DNA of 64,000 nt from Ramlibacter agri (GTDB lineage: Bacteria > Pseudomonadota > Gammaproteobacteria > Burkholderiales > Burkholderiaceae_C), in the NCBI RefSeq assembly GCF_012927085.1, contig NZ_JABBFX010000001.1, forward strand, positions 1,302,001-1,366,000, in the 5' to 3' direction. Of this stretch, positions 35,743-43,970 are shown one piece after another (position 1 is the first letter of the stretch; the number at the start of each line of letters is the position of its first letter). The notes under the pieces are model-generated. The model searched no databases and was not told the origin of the DNA. It was given only the letters and a program-made list of their open reading frames with translations. The translations under genes and the position numbers were made by a program.

Positions 35743-36735
35743 GTGAAATCACTCAAACGCATCGCGGTCGCCGCCCTGGCGGTCGCCGCCTGCGCCTGGC
35801 TGCCGGCCGCCCAGGCGCAGGCCTGGAAGCCGACCAAGCCGGTCGAATTCGCCGTGGGGGCCGGCCCCGGCGGGGCGCTGGACCAGGTGGCGCGGACACT
35901 CAAGAACATCACCGACCAGCAGAACACGATCCCCACCCCGATGATCGTGACCGACCGCCCCGCGGGCGGCGGCGTGGTGGCCTTGAGCGGACTCAGGCAG
36001 CACCATGGCGACGCGCACTACCTCGCTTCCTGGTCGCAACAGTGGCTGACCAACTACGTGATCGGTGACTGGAAGGAGTCGCCGACAGCGGAGTACACCA
36101 CGCTCGCGATCCTGTTCAGCGAATACGTGGGACTGGCCGTGCGTGCGGACTCGCCCCTGAAGAACGCCAACGACCTGGTCGCCAAGCTGAAGGCGGACCC
36201 CACATCGGTCAGCGTCGCGATCGCCACGGCGCTCGGCAATCACATCCACATCGGCGCGGCCAAGCCGCTGCTGGCCGCCGGCGTGGACGTTGCCAGGATG
36301 ACGGTCGTGCCCTTCAAGTCCTCGGCCGAATCGGTGACCGCGCTGCTGGGCGGCCACGTGGACGTCGTCGCCGCCACGACCGCCAACCTGGTGGGCCAGG
36401 TCGAAGCGGGCAAGATCCGGCTGCTGGCGATCTCTTCGCCCAAGCGGCTGGGCGGCGTGTTCGCCCAGGTGCCGACCTGGAAGGAGCAGGGCATCGATGC
36501 GGAATTCGCCTCGATGCAGGGGATCATGGCGCCGCTGGGCCTGACGCCGGCGCAGCACGAATACTGGACCGAGACCCTCACGCGCGCCACGGCCACGCCG
36601 GAATGGGCCGCCTTCTGCCAGCGCAACCAGTGGGCGCCGCGCCTGATCACCGGGCCGGAGGCGCAGCGTTTCGCGGAGGAGCAGCTGGTCGAAATGCGCG
36701 CGATCCTGCGCGAACTCCACCTCGCGAAGCAATAG
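35743..36735 (+). CDS. Bug/TctC-family periplasmic substrate-binding protein
   Basis: 330 residues with signal peptide MKSLKRIAVAALAVAACAWLPAAQAQA. The Bug first lobe (KPVEFAVGAGPGGALDQVART, MIVTDRPAGGGVVAL) and the PTWKEQGIDAEFASMQGIMAP second-lobe hinge are present; the NPTTLT-like pocket is altered, so it may be closer to TctC-type than to classic Bug proteins. It starts at GTG with AGGAG seven bases before. It is embedded between the carboxyltransferase and CoA-transferase genes, giving this one operon two distinct binding proteins. Confidence 0.86.
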   Translation: MKSLKRIAVAALAVAACAWLPAAQAQAWKPTKPVEFAVGAGPGGALDQVARTLKNITDQQNTIPTPMIVTDRPAGGGVVALSGLRQHHGDAHYLASWSQQWLTNYVIGDWKESPTAEYTTLAILFSEYVGLAVRADSPLKNANDLVAKLKADPTSVSVAIATALGNHIHIGAAKPLLAAGVDVARMTVVPFKSSAESVTALLGGHVDVVAATTANLVGQVEAGKIRLLAISSPKRLGGVFAQVPTWKEQGIDAEFASMQGIMAPLGLTPAQHEYWTETLTRATATPEWAAFCQRNQWAPRLITGPEAQRFAEEQLVEMRAILRELHLAKQ

Positions 36736-36743
36736 GCAGGGAC

Positions 36744-38009
36744 ATGATGAAGCAGGATGACAAGGTGAATGGCGGACCGCTGCGCGGCCACCGGGTGGTG
36801 GAACTGTGTTCGACGATCGCCGGGCCGGTGTGCGCGCGGCTGCTCGCCGACTTCGGCGCCGAGGTGATCAAGATCGAGTCGCGCGAGGGCGATCCCGGCC
36901 GCAACTTCGGCGCGCAAGTGGAGGGCGTGTCCCTCTACGGCAGCTCCATGTACCGCAATAAGCGCGCGATCGTGCTGGACCTGAAGACGCCCGAAGGCCG
37001 CGACATCGCGCTGAAGCTGCTGGACAAGGCCGACGTGCTGGTGGAGAACTTCCGCCCCGGCGTGCTGGACCGCCTCGGGCTCGGCGAGGCCGTGCTGCGC
37101 GAGCGCAATCCCGGCCTGGTCACGGTGCGCATCAGCGGTTATGGCCAGACCGGCCCCTACCGGGACCTGCCCGGCTACGGCGCGATCTGCGAGGCCGTGG
37201 CCGGCGTGCGCCACATGACGGGCGACCCCGACCGGCCGCCGGCGCGCTGCGCCTTGCCCACCACCGACTACCTGACCGCGGTCTACGCGGCCTTCGGCAC
37301 GATGATGGCGCTGTACGAGCGCACCCGCAGCGGCAAGGGCCAGATGATCGACGTGGCGCTGTACGAAAGCGCCTTCTCGCAGATGGAGGAGGTCGTCACG
37401 GCCTACGAGCCCACCGGCAGCGTCCCGATGCGCCAGGGACCGCGGCTGATGAACACCGCGCCGAACAGCCTCTATCCCACCAGCGACGAGCACTGGGTGC
37501 TGATCGCGGCCAACAACGACGCCATCTTCCGCCGCCTCGCCGCGATCATGGGGCATCGGGAATGGGCGACCGACCCGCGCTACGCCACCCAGCGGGCCCG
37601 CGGCGAGCGGGTGCAGGAGGTCGACGACCTGGTGAGCGCCTGGACGCGCGAGCGCAGCGCCGCCGAGGTGCGGCGCTTGCTGGACGAGGCCGAGGTGCCG
37701 GTCGCCCCGGTCTACACCATCGCCGACATCTTCGAGGACCAGCACTACCGCGCCCGCGAGATGCTGATGCGCATCCCGCATCCGAAGCTGGGCGAGGTGA
37801 CGATGGCCGGCGTGGTGCCGAAGCTGTCGCGGACGCCGGGGCAGGTGGTGAAGGCGGGTCCCGGCGTCGGCGAAGACACGCGCGAGGTGCTGGTGCAGGA
37901 CCTCGGCCTGAGCGCCGCGGAGGTCGACCGGCTCGAGCGCGCGGGCGCCGTCTGGTGCGGCGCCGGCGAGCACCCCATGCCGGCCTCCAGCCAGGCCGCG
38001 GCCGGTTGA
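36744..38009 (+). CDS. CaiB/BaiF (class III) CoA-transferase
   Basis: 421 residues, N terminus LRGHRVVELCSTIAGPVCARLLADFGAEVIKIES. The catalytic aspartate is in RCALPTTDYLTAVYAAFG. It probably loads CoA onto the acid taken up by the Bug proteins so that the carboxylase can act on it, with succinyl-CoA the commonest donor in this class. Two adjacent ATG codons (36744, 36747) follow a GCAGGGAC ribosome-site region. The frame is open upstream but overlaps the Bug gene. Confidence 0.88.
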   Translation: MMKQDDKVNGGPLRGHRVVELCSTIAGPVCARLLADFGAEVIKIESREGDPGRNFGAQVEGVSLYGSSMYRNKRAIVLDLKTPEGRDIALKLLDKADVLVENFRPGVLDRLGLGEAVLRERNPGLVTVRISGYGQTGPYRDLPGYGAICEAVAGVRHMTGDPDRPPARCALPTTDYLTAVYAAFGTMMALYERTRSGKGQMIDVALYESAFSQMEEVVTAYEPTGSVPMRQGPRLMNTAPNSLYPTSDEHWVLIAANNDAIFRRLAAIMGHREWATDPRYATQRARGERVQEVDDLVSAWTRERSAAEVRRLLDEAEVPVAPVYTIADIFEDQHYRAREMLMRIPHPKLGEVTMAGVVPKLSRTPGQVVKAGPGVGEDTREVLVQDLGLSAAEVDRLERAGAVWCGAGEHPMPASSQAAAG

Positions 38010-38022
38010 AGCGGGAGGGCCC

Positions 38023-39396
38023 ATGTTCCACAAAGTCATGGTCGCCAACCGCGGCGCGGTCGCCGCGCGGGTGCTGCGGGCGCTGAAGTCGCTCGGCATC
38101 CGCAGCGTGGCCGTCTACTCCGAAGCGGATGCCGGCCTGCCCTATCTCGCGCTCGCCGACGAGACCTGTGCCATCGGCGAGTCCGATCCCCGCGCCAGCT
38201 ACCTCAACGCCGACCGCCTGCTGGAAGTGCTGCGCGAGAGCGGCGCCGACGGCGTGCATCCCGGCTACGGCTTCCTTTCCGAAAACGCTTCGTTCGCCGA
38301 GCGCGTCATGGCCAGTGGCGCCGGGTTCATCGGCCCCAGCCCGCGCTGGATCGCAGCGATGGGCCACAAGACGCGGGCGCGCGACTTGATGGCAATGCAT
38401 GGCATGCCCATGGGCAAGAGCTCGGCGCTGCTGGACGAAGACGAGGCCCGCACCCTGGCCGAGGCCGCAGGCGTGGGCTACCCGGTGCTGGTGAAGCCCG
38501 CAGGCGGCGGCGGCGGCATCGGCATGCTGCCCGCCCGCAATGGCGAGGAACTGCTGAAGGCCGTGGCCCAGGCGCGCTCGCTCGCGCAGCGCAGCTTCGG
38601 CAACGCGGAGCTGTACCTGGAGCGGCTGGTGGAGCGTCCGCGCCACGTCGAATTCCAGGTGCTGGCGGACCGGCACGGCAACGTGCGCCACCTGTTCGAG
38701 CGCGATTGCTCGGTGCAGCGCCGGCACCAGAAGGTGATCGAGGAAGCGGGCGCGCCGCGCATCCCGCGCGCGCAGCTGGCGGAAACCGCCGCCACCATCA
38801 CTGGCATCCTGGCGAAGCTGGGTTACGACGTGATCGGCACGGTGGAGACGCTGTACGACCCGGCCGCCGGCGGCTTCGGCTTCCTGGAGATGAACACGCG
38901 GCTGCAGGTGGAACACGCGGTGACCGAGGAGGTGACGGGCATCGACCTCGTCGCTTCGCAGGTGCGGCTGGCCTGGGGCGAGCGGCTGGACGCCGTGCTG
39001 CCCCCGGAAATCGCCATGAACGGCCACGCCGTCGAAGCGCGCGTCTACGCCGAGGACCCGGTGCGCTTCTTCCCCTCGCCGGGCCTGCTGTCCACGCTGG
39101 AACTGCCGCAGGGCGAAGGCATCCGCGTGGAGACCGGCTATGCCCAGGGCTGCCGCGTCACCCCGTTCTACGACCCGATGATCGCGAAGGTGATCGCGCG
39201 CGGCGCCACGCGCAGCGAGGCCATCGCGCGGCTGGACGCCGCGCTGGAAGCCACCCTGGTCCAGGGCGTGAAGAGCAACATCCCTTTCGTCCGGCAGGTG
39301 CTGGCGAGTCCCGAATTCCAGGCCGGCGACGTCCACACGGGCCTGGGCGCAGAAGTGTTGGCACGCGCCAAGGCCGCCGCCTTGGCCACCGCATGA
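38023..39396 (+). CDS. Biotin carboxylase subunit
   Basis: 457 residues of the ATP-grasp biotin carboxylase fold. Kept residues include the biotin/ATP lysines in KPAGGGGGIGM and RRHQKVIEEA, the FLEMNTRLQVEH signature and EARVYAEDP. Two changes are visible: the usual ANRGEIA start reads ANRGAVA, and the glycine loop ends GIGM instead of GRGM. The enzyme carboxylates the small biotin carrier encoded next, using ATP and bicarbonate. GGAGG precedes the ATG. It is separate from the housekeeping AccC, which is usually paired with accB. Confidence 0.88.
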   Translation: MFHKVMVANRGAVAARVLRALKSLGIRSVAVYSEADAGLPYLALADETCAIGESDPRASYLNADRLLEVLRESGADGVHPGYGFLSENASFAERVMASGAGFIGPSPRWIAAMGHKTRARDLMAMHGMPMGKSSALLDEDEARTLAEAAGVGYPVLVKPAGGGGGIGMLPARNGEELLKAVAQARSLAQRSFGNAELYLERLVERPRHVEFQVLADRHGNVRHLFERDCSVQRRHQKVIEEAGAPRIPRAQLAETAATITGILAKLGYDVIGTVETLYDPAAGGFGFLEMNTRLQVEHAVTEEVTGIDLVASQVRLAWGERLDAVLPPEIAMNGHAVEARVYAEDPVRFFPSPGLLSTLELPQGEGIRVETGYAQGCRVTPFYDPMIAKVIARGATRSEAIARLDAALEATLVQGVKSNIPFVRQVLASPEFQAGDVHTGLGAEVLARAKAAALATA

Positions 39397-39410
39397 GGAG
39401 AACAGTGAAC

Positions 39411-39632
39411 ATGGCACGCATTGAAGTGAAGGCCGAAGTGACCGGCAAGGTGTGGAAGATCCTCGTCCCCGTGGGCGCCCGCGTGGACGCGGACGAGCCG
39501 GTGATGGTGGTCGAGTCCATGAAGATGGAGATCCCCGTCATCAGCGAGGAAGGCGGCACGGTCGTCGAATTGCGCGTGGGCGAGGGCGAGGCCGTCGAGG
39601 ACGGGCAGGTCGTCGCGATCGTGGAGCGCTGA
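39411..39632 (+). CDS. Biotin carboxyl-carrier protein, single domain
   Basis: 73 residues, one biotinyl/lipoyl domain. The biotin acceptor is K38 in VVESMKMEIPV. It begins MARIEVKAEVTGKVWKI, about the size of free-standing carriers of acyl-CoA and urea carboxylases. The ATG at 39411 gives the shortest form; a GTG at 39405 (two codons longer) is closer to the AGGAG at 39396-39400 and is an alternative start. It links the biotin carboxylase to the two carboxyltransferase subunits. Confidence 0.88.
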   Translation: MARIEVKAEVTGKVWKILVPVGARVDADEPVMVVESMKMEIPVISEEGGTVVELRVGEGEAVEDGQVVAIVER

Positions 39633-39635
39633 GCC

Positions 39636-40664
39636 ATGGGCGCCCTGCCGGCGCCGGGCATGGTCCTGCCGCCGCTGGACAAGCCGCGCTGGACGCCGGC
39701 GCACATCGTGCGCTGGATGGCCGCGCAGCAGAACTGGGACCGCATCCATTTCGACCAGGCCTTCTGCCGCGACTTCGCGCGGCTGGAGCAGCCGGTGGTC
39801 AATGGCGCGCTGAAGCAGCACCTGATCATGCAGTTCCTGGCGCAGGCCTGCCCCGGCAGCTGGCCCTGGCGCGTGGACTACCAGTTCCGCGGGCCCGACT
39901 CCGTGGGGCAGAAGTTGCAGGTGCGCGGCACGGCCGGCGCGAGCCATCGCGTGGATGGCCGCACCTTGCTGGAAGTGGACGTGCAGATCGCCAACCTCGA
40001 CCGCGACGAGACGACCACCCGCGGCCGCGCGGTGTTGGTGCTGCCTGACGATGATCGCTGCCCGGTGCTCGATGCGCTGGGCTTCGAGGGCGCGCCCGGC
40101 ATGGCGCTGCCGCACGACGCCGAAGAGCCTGGCCCCGGCACGCTGGAGCAGGCCCGCGCCATGCTGGGCCAGGAACTGGAGCGCCGCGAGTCCGCTTACC
40201 CGCTGGACCTGAGCCGGTTGCGCTTGTTCGCGGACGCGGTGATGGACCCCGACCCCGTGCATTTCGACCCTGCCGCGCCTTCGCCTTGGGGCGGCGTGGT
40301 GGCGCCGCCGCTGTTCCCCCTGCACGGGTTGGAAGCTTTGCCTGGGAGCTATCCCCTGGGCGAGGACGCGATGGCGCAGGGCCGCGAAGGCGTCAACGAA
40401 GTCGGCCGCGACCTGGCGCCGCGCTTCGGCCTGTCCGCGGCCGGTGGCATGAATGCGGGCAACCGCGTGCAGGTGCATTCGCTGGCGCGCCCGGGCGAGC
40501 GCATCTGCGTGCGCAGCGTGCTGGCAGGCGCTCACAAGCGCAGCGGCCCGCGCGGCGGCGAGATGGTGTTCTTCGAAAGCCTCAACGCCTACACCGAGGC
40601 CGGTGGCCGGCCGCTGCTGACCGAGCGGCAGGCGGTGGTCGTGCGCCTGCTGGCGGGCGCCTAG
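39636..40664 (+). CDS. MaoC / FAS1-like two-domain hot-dog hydratase
   Basis: 342 residues. It has a hydratase-like half with the FAS1-type dehydratase pattern (IHFDQAFCRDFARLEQPVVNGALKQHLIMQFL) and a second half DLSRLRLFADAVMDPDPVHFDPAAPSPWGGVVAPPLFPLHG that resembles the paired hot-dog N-terminal dehydratase domain (PF13452-like). Related proteins hydrate mesaconyl-C4- and similar enoyl-CoAs. As the last gene of the operon it would hydrate a double bond in the carboxylated product. The gene ends overlapping, tail to tail, the convergent MarR gene by 4 bases. Confidence 0.78.
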   Translation: MGALPAPGMVLPPLDKPRWTPAHIVRWMAAQQNWDRIHFDQAFCRDFARLEQPVVNGALKQHLIMQFLAQACPGSWPWRVDYQFRGPDSVGQKLQVRGTAGASHRVDGRTLLEVDVQIANLDRDETTTRGRAVLVLPDDDRCPVLDALGFEGAPGMALPHDAEEPGPGTLEQARAMLGQELERRESAYPLDLSRLRLFADAVMDPDPVHFDPAAPSPWGGVVAPPLFPLHGLEALPGSYPLGEDAMAQGREGVNEVGRDLAPRFGLSAAGGMNAGNRVQVHSLARPGERICVRSVLAGAHKRSGPRGGEMVFFESLNAYTEAGGRPLLTERQAVVVRLLAGA

Positions 40665-41089
40665 CCCTTGCGCTTGCGGGCCTGCGAGCGGGTGCGTTCC
40701 ACCACTTCGGCCAGCGCCGAGATTTCCGAGGCGTGCTGGGCCGCGATGCGGTCCAGGTAGGCCCGGCCTTCCGGCGTCAGGTGCACCTCGACGAAGCGGC
40801 CATCGAATTCGTGCGGGCGCCGCTGCACCAGCCCCAGTTCCTCGCAGCGGGTGGCCAGGGCGGCGGCCGAGTGGTGCTGGGTCTGCAGGCGCTCGGCCAG
40901 CTCGCCGATGGTGGCCCAGTCGCGGTCCTGGAAGCCCTGGGTGTGCAGCAGCAGCTGGTACTGCTGGCTCGTGATGCCGGCGTCGCGGGCGGCGTCCTCG
41001 CTGAAGCGCAGGAAGCGGCGCAGCTGGTAGCGGAACAGCGAAAGCTGCTCGAGGCGGGGCTTGTCCAGGGGTTCGGTGGCGGAAGTCAA
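40661..41089 (-). CDS. MarR-family transcriptional regulator
   Basis: 142 residues. The winged helix (WATIGELAERLQTQHHSAAALATRCEELGLVQRRPHEFDGRFVEVHLTPEGRAYL) fits MarR. I chose the TTG at 41089 because GGAGC sits about seven bases before it and because this leaves the AT-rich palindrome at 41125-41145 as a promoter element; an ATG at 41158 would place that palindrome inside the gene. It is convergent with the carboxylase operon and divergent from the ClC gene. Confidence 0.82.
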   Translation of the reverse strand: MTSATEPLDKPRLEQLSLFRYQLRRFLRFSEDAARDAGITSQQYQLLLHTQGFQDRDWATIGELAERLQTQHHSAAALATRCEELGLVQRRPHEFDGRFVEVHLTPEGRAYLDRIAAQHASEISALAEVVERTRSQARKRKG

Positions 41090-41124
41090 TGCAGTGCTCC
41101 AGCTGCAACCATAGCGCAAACCAG

Positions 41125-41146
41125 ATATATCACGGCACGATATAAT
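41125..41146. promoter_or_regulatory. AT-rich palindrome, candidate MarR operator, with a TATAAT -10 box
   Basis: TATATC (41126-41131) and GATATA (41139-41144) form perfect 6-base arms around ACGGCAC, in the gap between the divergent MarR and ClC genes. The right arm overlaps a perfect plus-strand -10 box TATAAT (41141-41146) for the ClC gene; no good -35 is visible. The GC-poor island is unusual here and suits a MarR binding site. Confidence 0.55.
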
Positions 41147-41208
41147 TAGGATCCGCACTTCCCCTCACGCGCGTCCGGCCCCCGGGCGCCTTGCCTGCCC
41201 GTTTCCGC

Positions 41209-42954
41209 ATGTCCCACGCTCATCGAGGCGACTTCGCCGTCAACGCCCGCCTCCTCCGGATCACCCTGCTGGCCGCCATCATCGGCGCGGCCAGCACCGT
41301 CGCGGCCCTGGTTCTGCTGGACCTGATCCGCCTGTTCACCAACCTGTTCTTCTTCCAGACCTTCTCGATCGCCGACCGCTCGCCGGCGGAGCACACGCTG
41401 GGCGCGTGGGTGATCGTGGTGCCAGTGATCGGCGGCATCCTGGTGGGCCTGATGGCGCGCTTCGGCTCCGACAAGATCCGCGGCCACGGCATCCCGGAGG
41501 CGATCGAGGCCATCCTGTTCGGCAAGAGCAAGATGTCGGCGAAGGTCGCGGTGCTGAAGCCGCTGTCCTCCGGCATCGTCATCGGCAGCGGCGGCCCGTT
41601 CGGCGCCGAGGGCCCGATCATCATGACGGGCGGGGCGATCGGCTCGCTATTGGCCCAGCACTTCCACATGACGGCCGCCGAGCGCAAGGCGCTGCTGGTG
41701 GCGGGCGCGACGGCCGGCATGACGGCCGTCTTCGGCACGCCGGTGGCGGCGGTGCTGCTGGCGGTGGAACTGCTGCTGTTCGAACTGCGCCCGCGCAGCC
41801 TGCTGCCGGTGGCCATCGCCTGCGCGGCGGCGGGCTTCTGCCGGCCTTTCCTGATCGGCTCCGGGCCGCTGTTCCCGCTGCAGACGGCGGACGTCGCCGG
41901 CGTCACGCTGCTGTGGTGCGTGGTGGCCGGCATCTGCTCGGGCGCGCTCTCGGCGGCGCTGTCCCTCTCGCTGTACAAGGTGGAAGACCTGTTCAGCAAG
42001 CTGCCGGTGCACTGGATGTGGTGGCCGGCGCTCGGCGGCGTCGCGGTGGGCATCGGCGGCTACCTGCAGCCGCGCGCCCTGGGCGTCGGCTACGACGTGA
42101 TCGGTGACCTGCTGCACAACCACCTCGCCCTGGGCGTGGCCCTGGCCTTGCTGGCGGTGAAGGCGGTGATCTGGGTGATCGCGCTCGGCTCCGGCACCTC
42201 GGGCGGCGTGCTGGCGCCGCTGCTGATGATGGGCGCGGGCCTCGGCGTGGTGCTGAGCCACCTGTTCCCGGGCTCGGACCCGGCCCTGTGGCCGCTGGTC
42301 TGCATGGCGGCAACCCTGGGCGGAACGATGCGCGCGCCGTTGATGGCGGCGGTGTTCGCCTTCGGCCTGACGCACGACGTCAACGCGCTGCTGCCCCTGC
42401 TGGCCACCTGCGCGACGTCCTATGGCTTCACGGTGCTGACCATGAAGCGCTCGATCCTCACGGAGAAGATCGCGCGGCGCGGCTATCACATCTACCGAGA
42501 GTACGGTGTCGATCCGCTGGAGCGGCATTTCGTCGAGGAGATCATGACGGCGTCGGTCATGGCGATCGACGCCTCCACCTCGGTCGACGCTGCGATGCGC
42601 GACTTCTTCGGCCCGCACCAGGCGCACCGCGGTTTCCCGGTGGTGCAAGACGGCAAGCTGCTGGGCGTGGTCGATCGGCAGATGCTGGCGAGTGCGGCCA
42701 GTGATCGCACCATGGGCGAACTGTGCGAAGGCATGCAGCCCGAAGTGGCCTTCGTCCATGAGAACTGCCGCACCGTCGCCACGCGCCTGGCCCGCCATCG
42801 CCTGGAGCGCCTGCCGGTGGTGCAGGACGCGAGCTCGCTGCAGCTGGTGGGCATCGTCACGCGCAGCGACCTGATCAAGCCTTCGCTGATCCACTTCGAC
42901 GAGGAAGAGAAGCGGGAGCGGCTGGTGGGGCTGTCCTGGCGGTCGGAACCCTAA
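41209..42954 (+). CDS. ClC-family chloride channel/transporter with CBS domains
   Basis: 581 residues. Ion-pore motifs are GHGIPE at 92-97, GAEGP at 132-136 (E134 is the gating glutamate position) and GSGTSGGVLAPLL. About 10-12 membrane segments are followed by two CBS motifs in the C-terminal quarter (from about 440: MTASVMAIDASTSVDAAMRDFFGPHQAHRGFPVVQDGKLLGVVDR). It moves chloride or another anion, possibly coupled to protons. The ATG at 41209 is favoured; an in-frame TTG lies 18 bases upstream. It ends overlapping the convergent LysR gene by 4 bases. Confidence 0.9.
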   Translation: MSHAHRGDFAVNARLLRITLLAAIIGAASTVAALVLLDLIRLFTNLFFFQTFSIADRSPAEHTLGAWVIVVPVIGGILVGLMARFGSDKIRGHGIPEAIEAILFGKSKMSAKVAVLKPLSSGIVIGSGGPFGAEGPIIMTGGAIGSLLAQHFHMTAAERKALLVAGATAGMTAVFGTPVAAVLLAVELLLFELRPRSLLPVAIACAAAGFCRPFLIGSGPLFPLQTADVAGVTLLWCVVAGICSGALSAALSLSLYKVEDLFSKLPVHWMWWPALGGVAVGIGGYLQPRALGVGYDVIGDLLHNHLALGVALALLAVKAVIWVIALGSGTSGGVLAPLLMMGAGLGVVLSHLFPGSDPALWPLVCMAATLGGTMRAPLMAAVFAFGLTHDVNALLPLLATCATSYGFTVLTMKRSILTEKIARRGYHIYREYGVDPLERHFVEEIMTASVMAIDASTSVDAAMRDFFGPHQAHRGFPVVQDGKLLGVVDRQMLASAASDRTMGELCEGMQPEVAFVHENCRTVATRLARHRLERLPVVQDASSLQLVGIVTRSDLIKPSLIHFDEEEKRERLVGLSWRSEP

Positions 42955-43838
42955 GCCATCGCCTTCCACACCCCATCGAAAGCCTCCACGAAAGCCTTCT
43001 CCGCCACCGACATCGGCCGGTAGCGGTTGCGCAGGATGTGCACGGCCAGCTTCTCGGAAGACTGGAAGGGCCGCACCTCCAGGCCAGCCAGCAGCCCGCC
43101 GGCGATGGACACCTGGTCCACCACCGCGACGCCCACGCCCGCCTGCGCGAACCAGCAGGCGGTGTTCGATGAGGTGACCTGGAAGTCCAGGTGCATCTTC
43201 TCCGCCGCCGGCCCGAAGGCGCGGCGCAAGGTCTGGCCGAAGGGCGTGCTCTCGGGCGAGGAGATGACGCGCTCGCCCGCCAGGTCCGCGGGCCGGATCA
43301 GCTTGCGCTGGGCCAGCGGGTGCTCCTTGCGCATCACGCAGGCCAGCCCGCACTGGTAGCTCTTGACGATGGCGATGTTGGGGTGTTCGTGCGGCAGCAG
43401 CGCGACGCCCAGGTGCGTGGAGCGATCCAGCAGCGCGTCGTTGAGCGTCTCGGGCGGGTACACCGTCATGCGGGACTGCAGCCGCGGGATCTTCTCGTAC
43501 AGCTTCGCCACCGTGCGCGACATGATGTACGGCGCCAGGCTGGCCGAGCAAACGAGCTGCAGCCGCGCGCGCGCCGGCTGCGACAGCTCGCGCGAATAGT
43601 CGCGCACCTTTTCCACGCCGCGCCAGAGCTGGTCGATCTCCGCATACAGCTGGTGCGCTTCCGGCGTCGGGATCAGCCGGCCCTTGACCCGTTCGAACAG
43701 CACGATGCCGCTCGCCTTGGCCGCCTGCGCCAGCACCTTGCTGATGGCCGGCGGCGAAACGTGCAGCAGCTGCGCCGCGCTGTTGACGCCGCCCGAGAAC
43801 ATGACGGCCCGAAAGACTTCCATCTGCCGCAGGTTCAT
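42951..43838 (-). CDS. LysR-family transcriptional regulator
   Basis: 295 residues. The helix-turn-helix MEVFRAVMFSGGVNSAAQLLHVSPPAISKVL is at about 6-37; the effector domain starts near 90. It is divergent from the redox cassette beginning with a Bug gene at 43971 and should regulate it. An inverted repeat GTTAA-N7-TTAAC lies 15 bases before its start, and another GTTAAC in the gap is nearer the Bug gene. The SAAQLL N-terminal pattern is shared with GcvA- and NahR-like branches, but a specific ligand cannot be given. Confidence 0.88.
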   Translation of the reverse strand: MNLRQMEVFRAVMFSGGVNSAAQLLHVSPPAISKVLAQAAKASGIVLFERVKGRLIPTPEAHQLYAEIDQLWRGVEKVRDYSRELSQPARARLQLVCSASLAPYIMSRTVAKLYEKIPRLQSRMTVYPPETLNDALLDRSTHLGVALLPHEHPNIAIVKSYQCGLACVMRKEHPLAQRKLIRPADLAGERVISSPESTPFGQTLRRAFGPAAEKMHLDFQVTSSNTACWFAQAGVGVAVVDQVSIAGGLLAGLEVRPFQSSEKLAVHILRNRYRPMSVAEKAFVEAFDGVWKAMA

Positions 43839-43852
43839 GGCGCTCCCAAGGT

Positions 43853-43869
43853 GTTAACCGCAGTTTAAC
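43853..43869. promoter_or_regulatory. Candidate LysR operator upstream of lysR/redox cassette
   Basis: Inverted repeat GTTAA (43853-43857) and TTAAC (43865-43869) around CCGCAGT, in the 132-base gap between divergent genes. A third GTTAAC is at 43935-43940, 30 bases before the Bug start. Repeated half-sites are typical of LysR activators. Confidence 0.45.
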
Positions 43870-43970
43870 GGGGAGGGCTTTCTTTTCAATGGACGGCCCC
43901 GGGCGCCTCACCGAATAATCGGCCCCAGACGCCCGTTAACCACGGTGGCGGGCGCAGCTGGAGACAAGCC

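Noticed and set aside
41090..41158. Longer MarR start at ATG 41158
   Set aside because: Would place the palindrome and TATAAT inside the gene and adds a non-family N terminus; TTG 41089 has a ribosome site.
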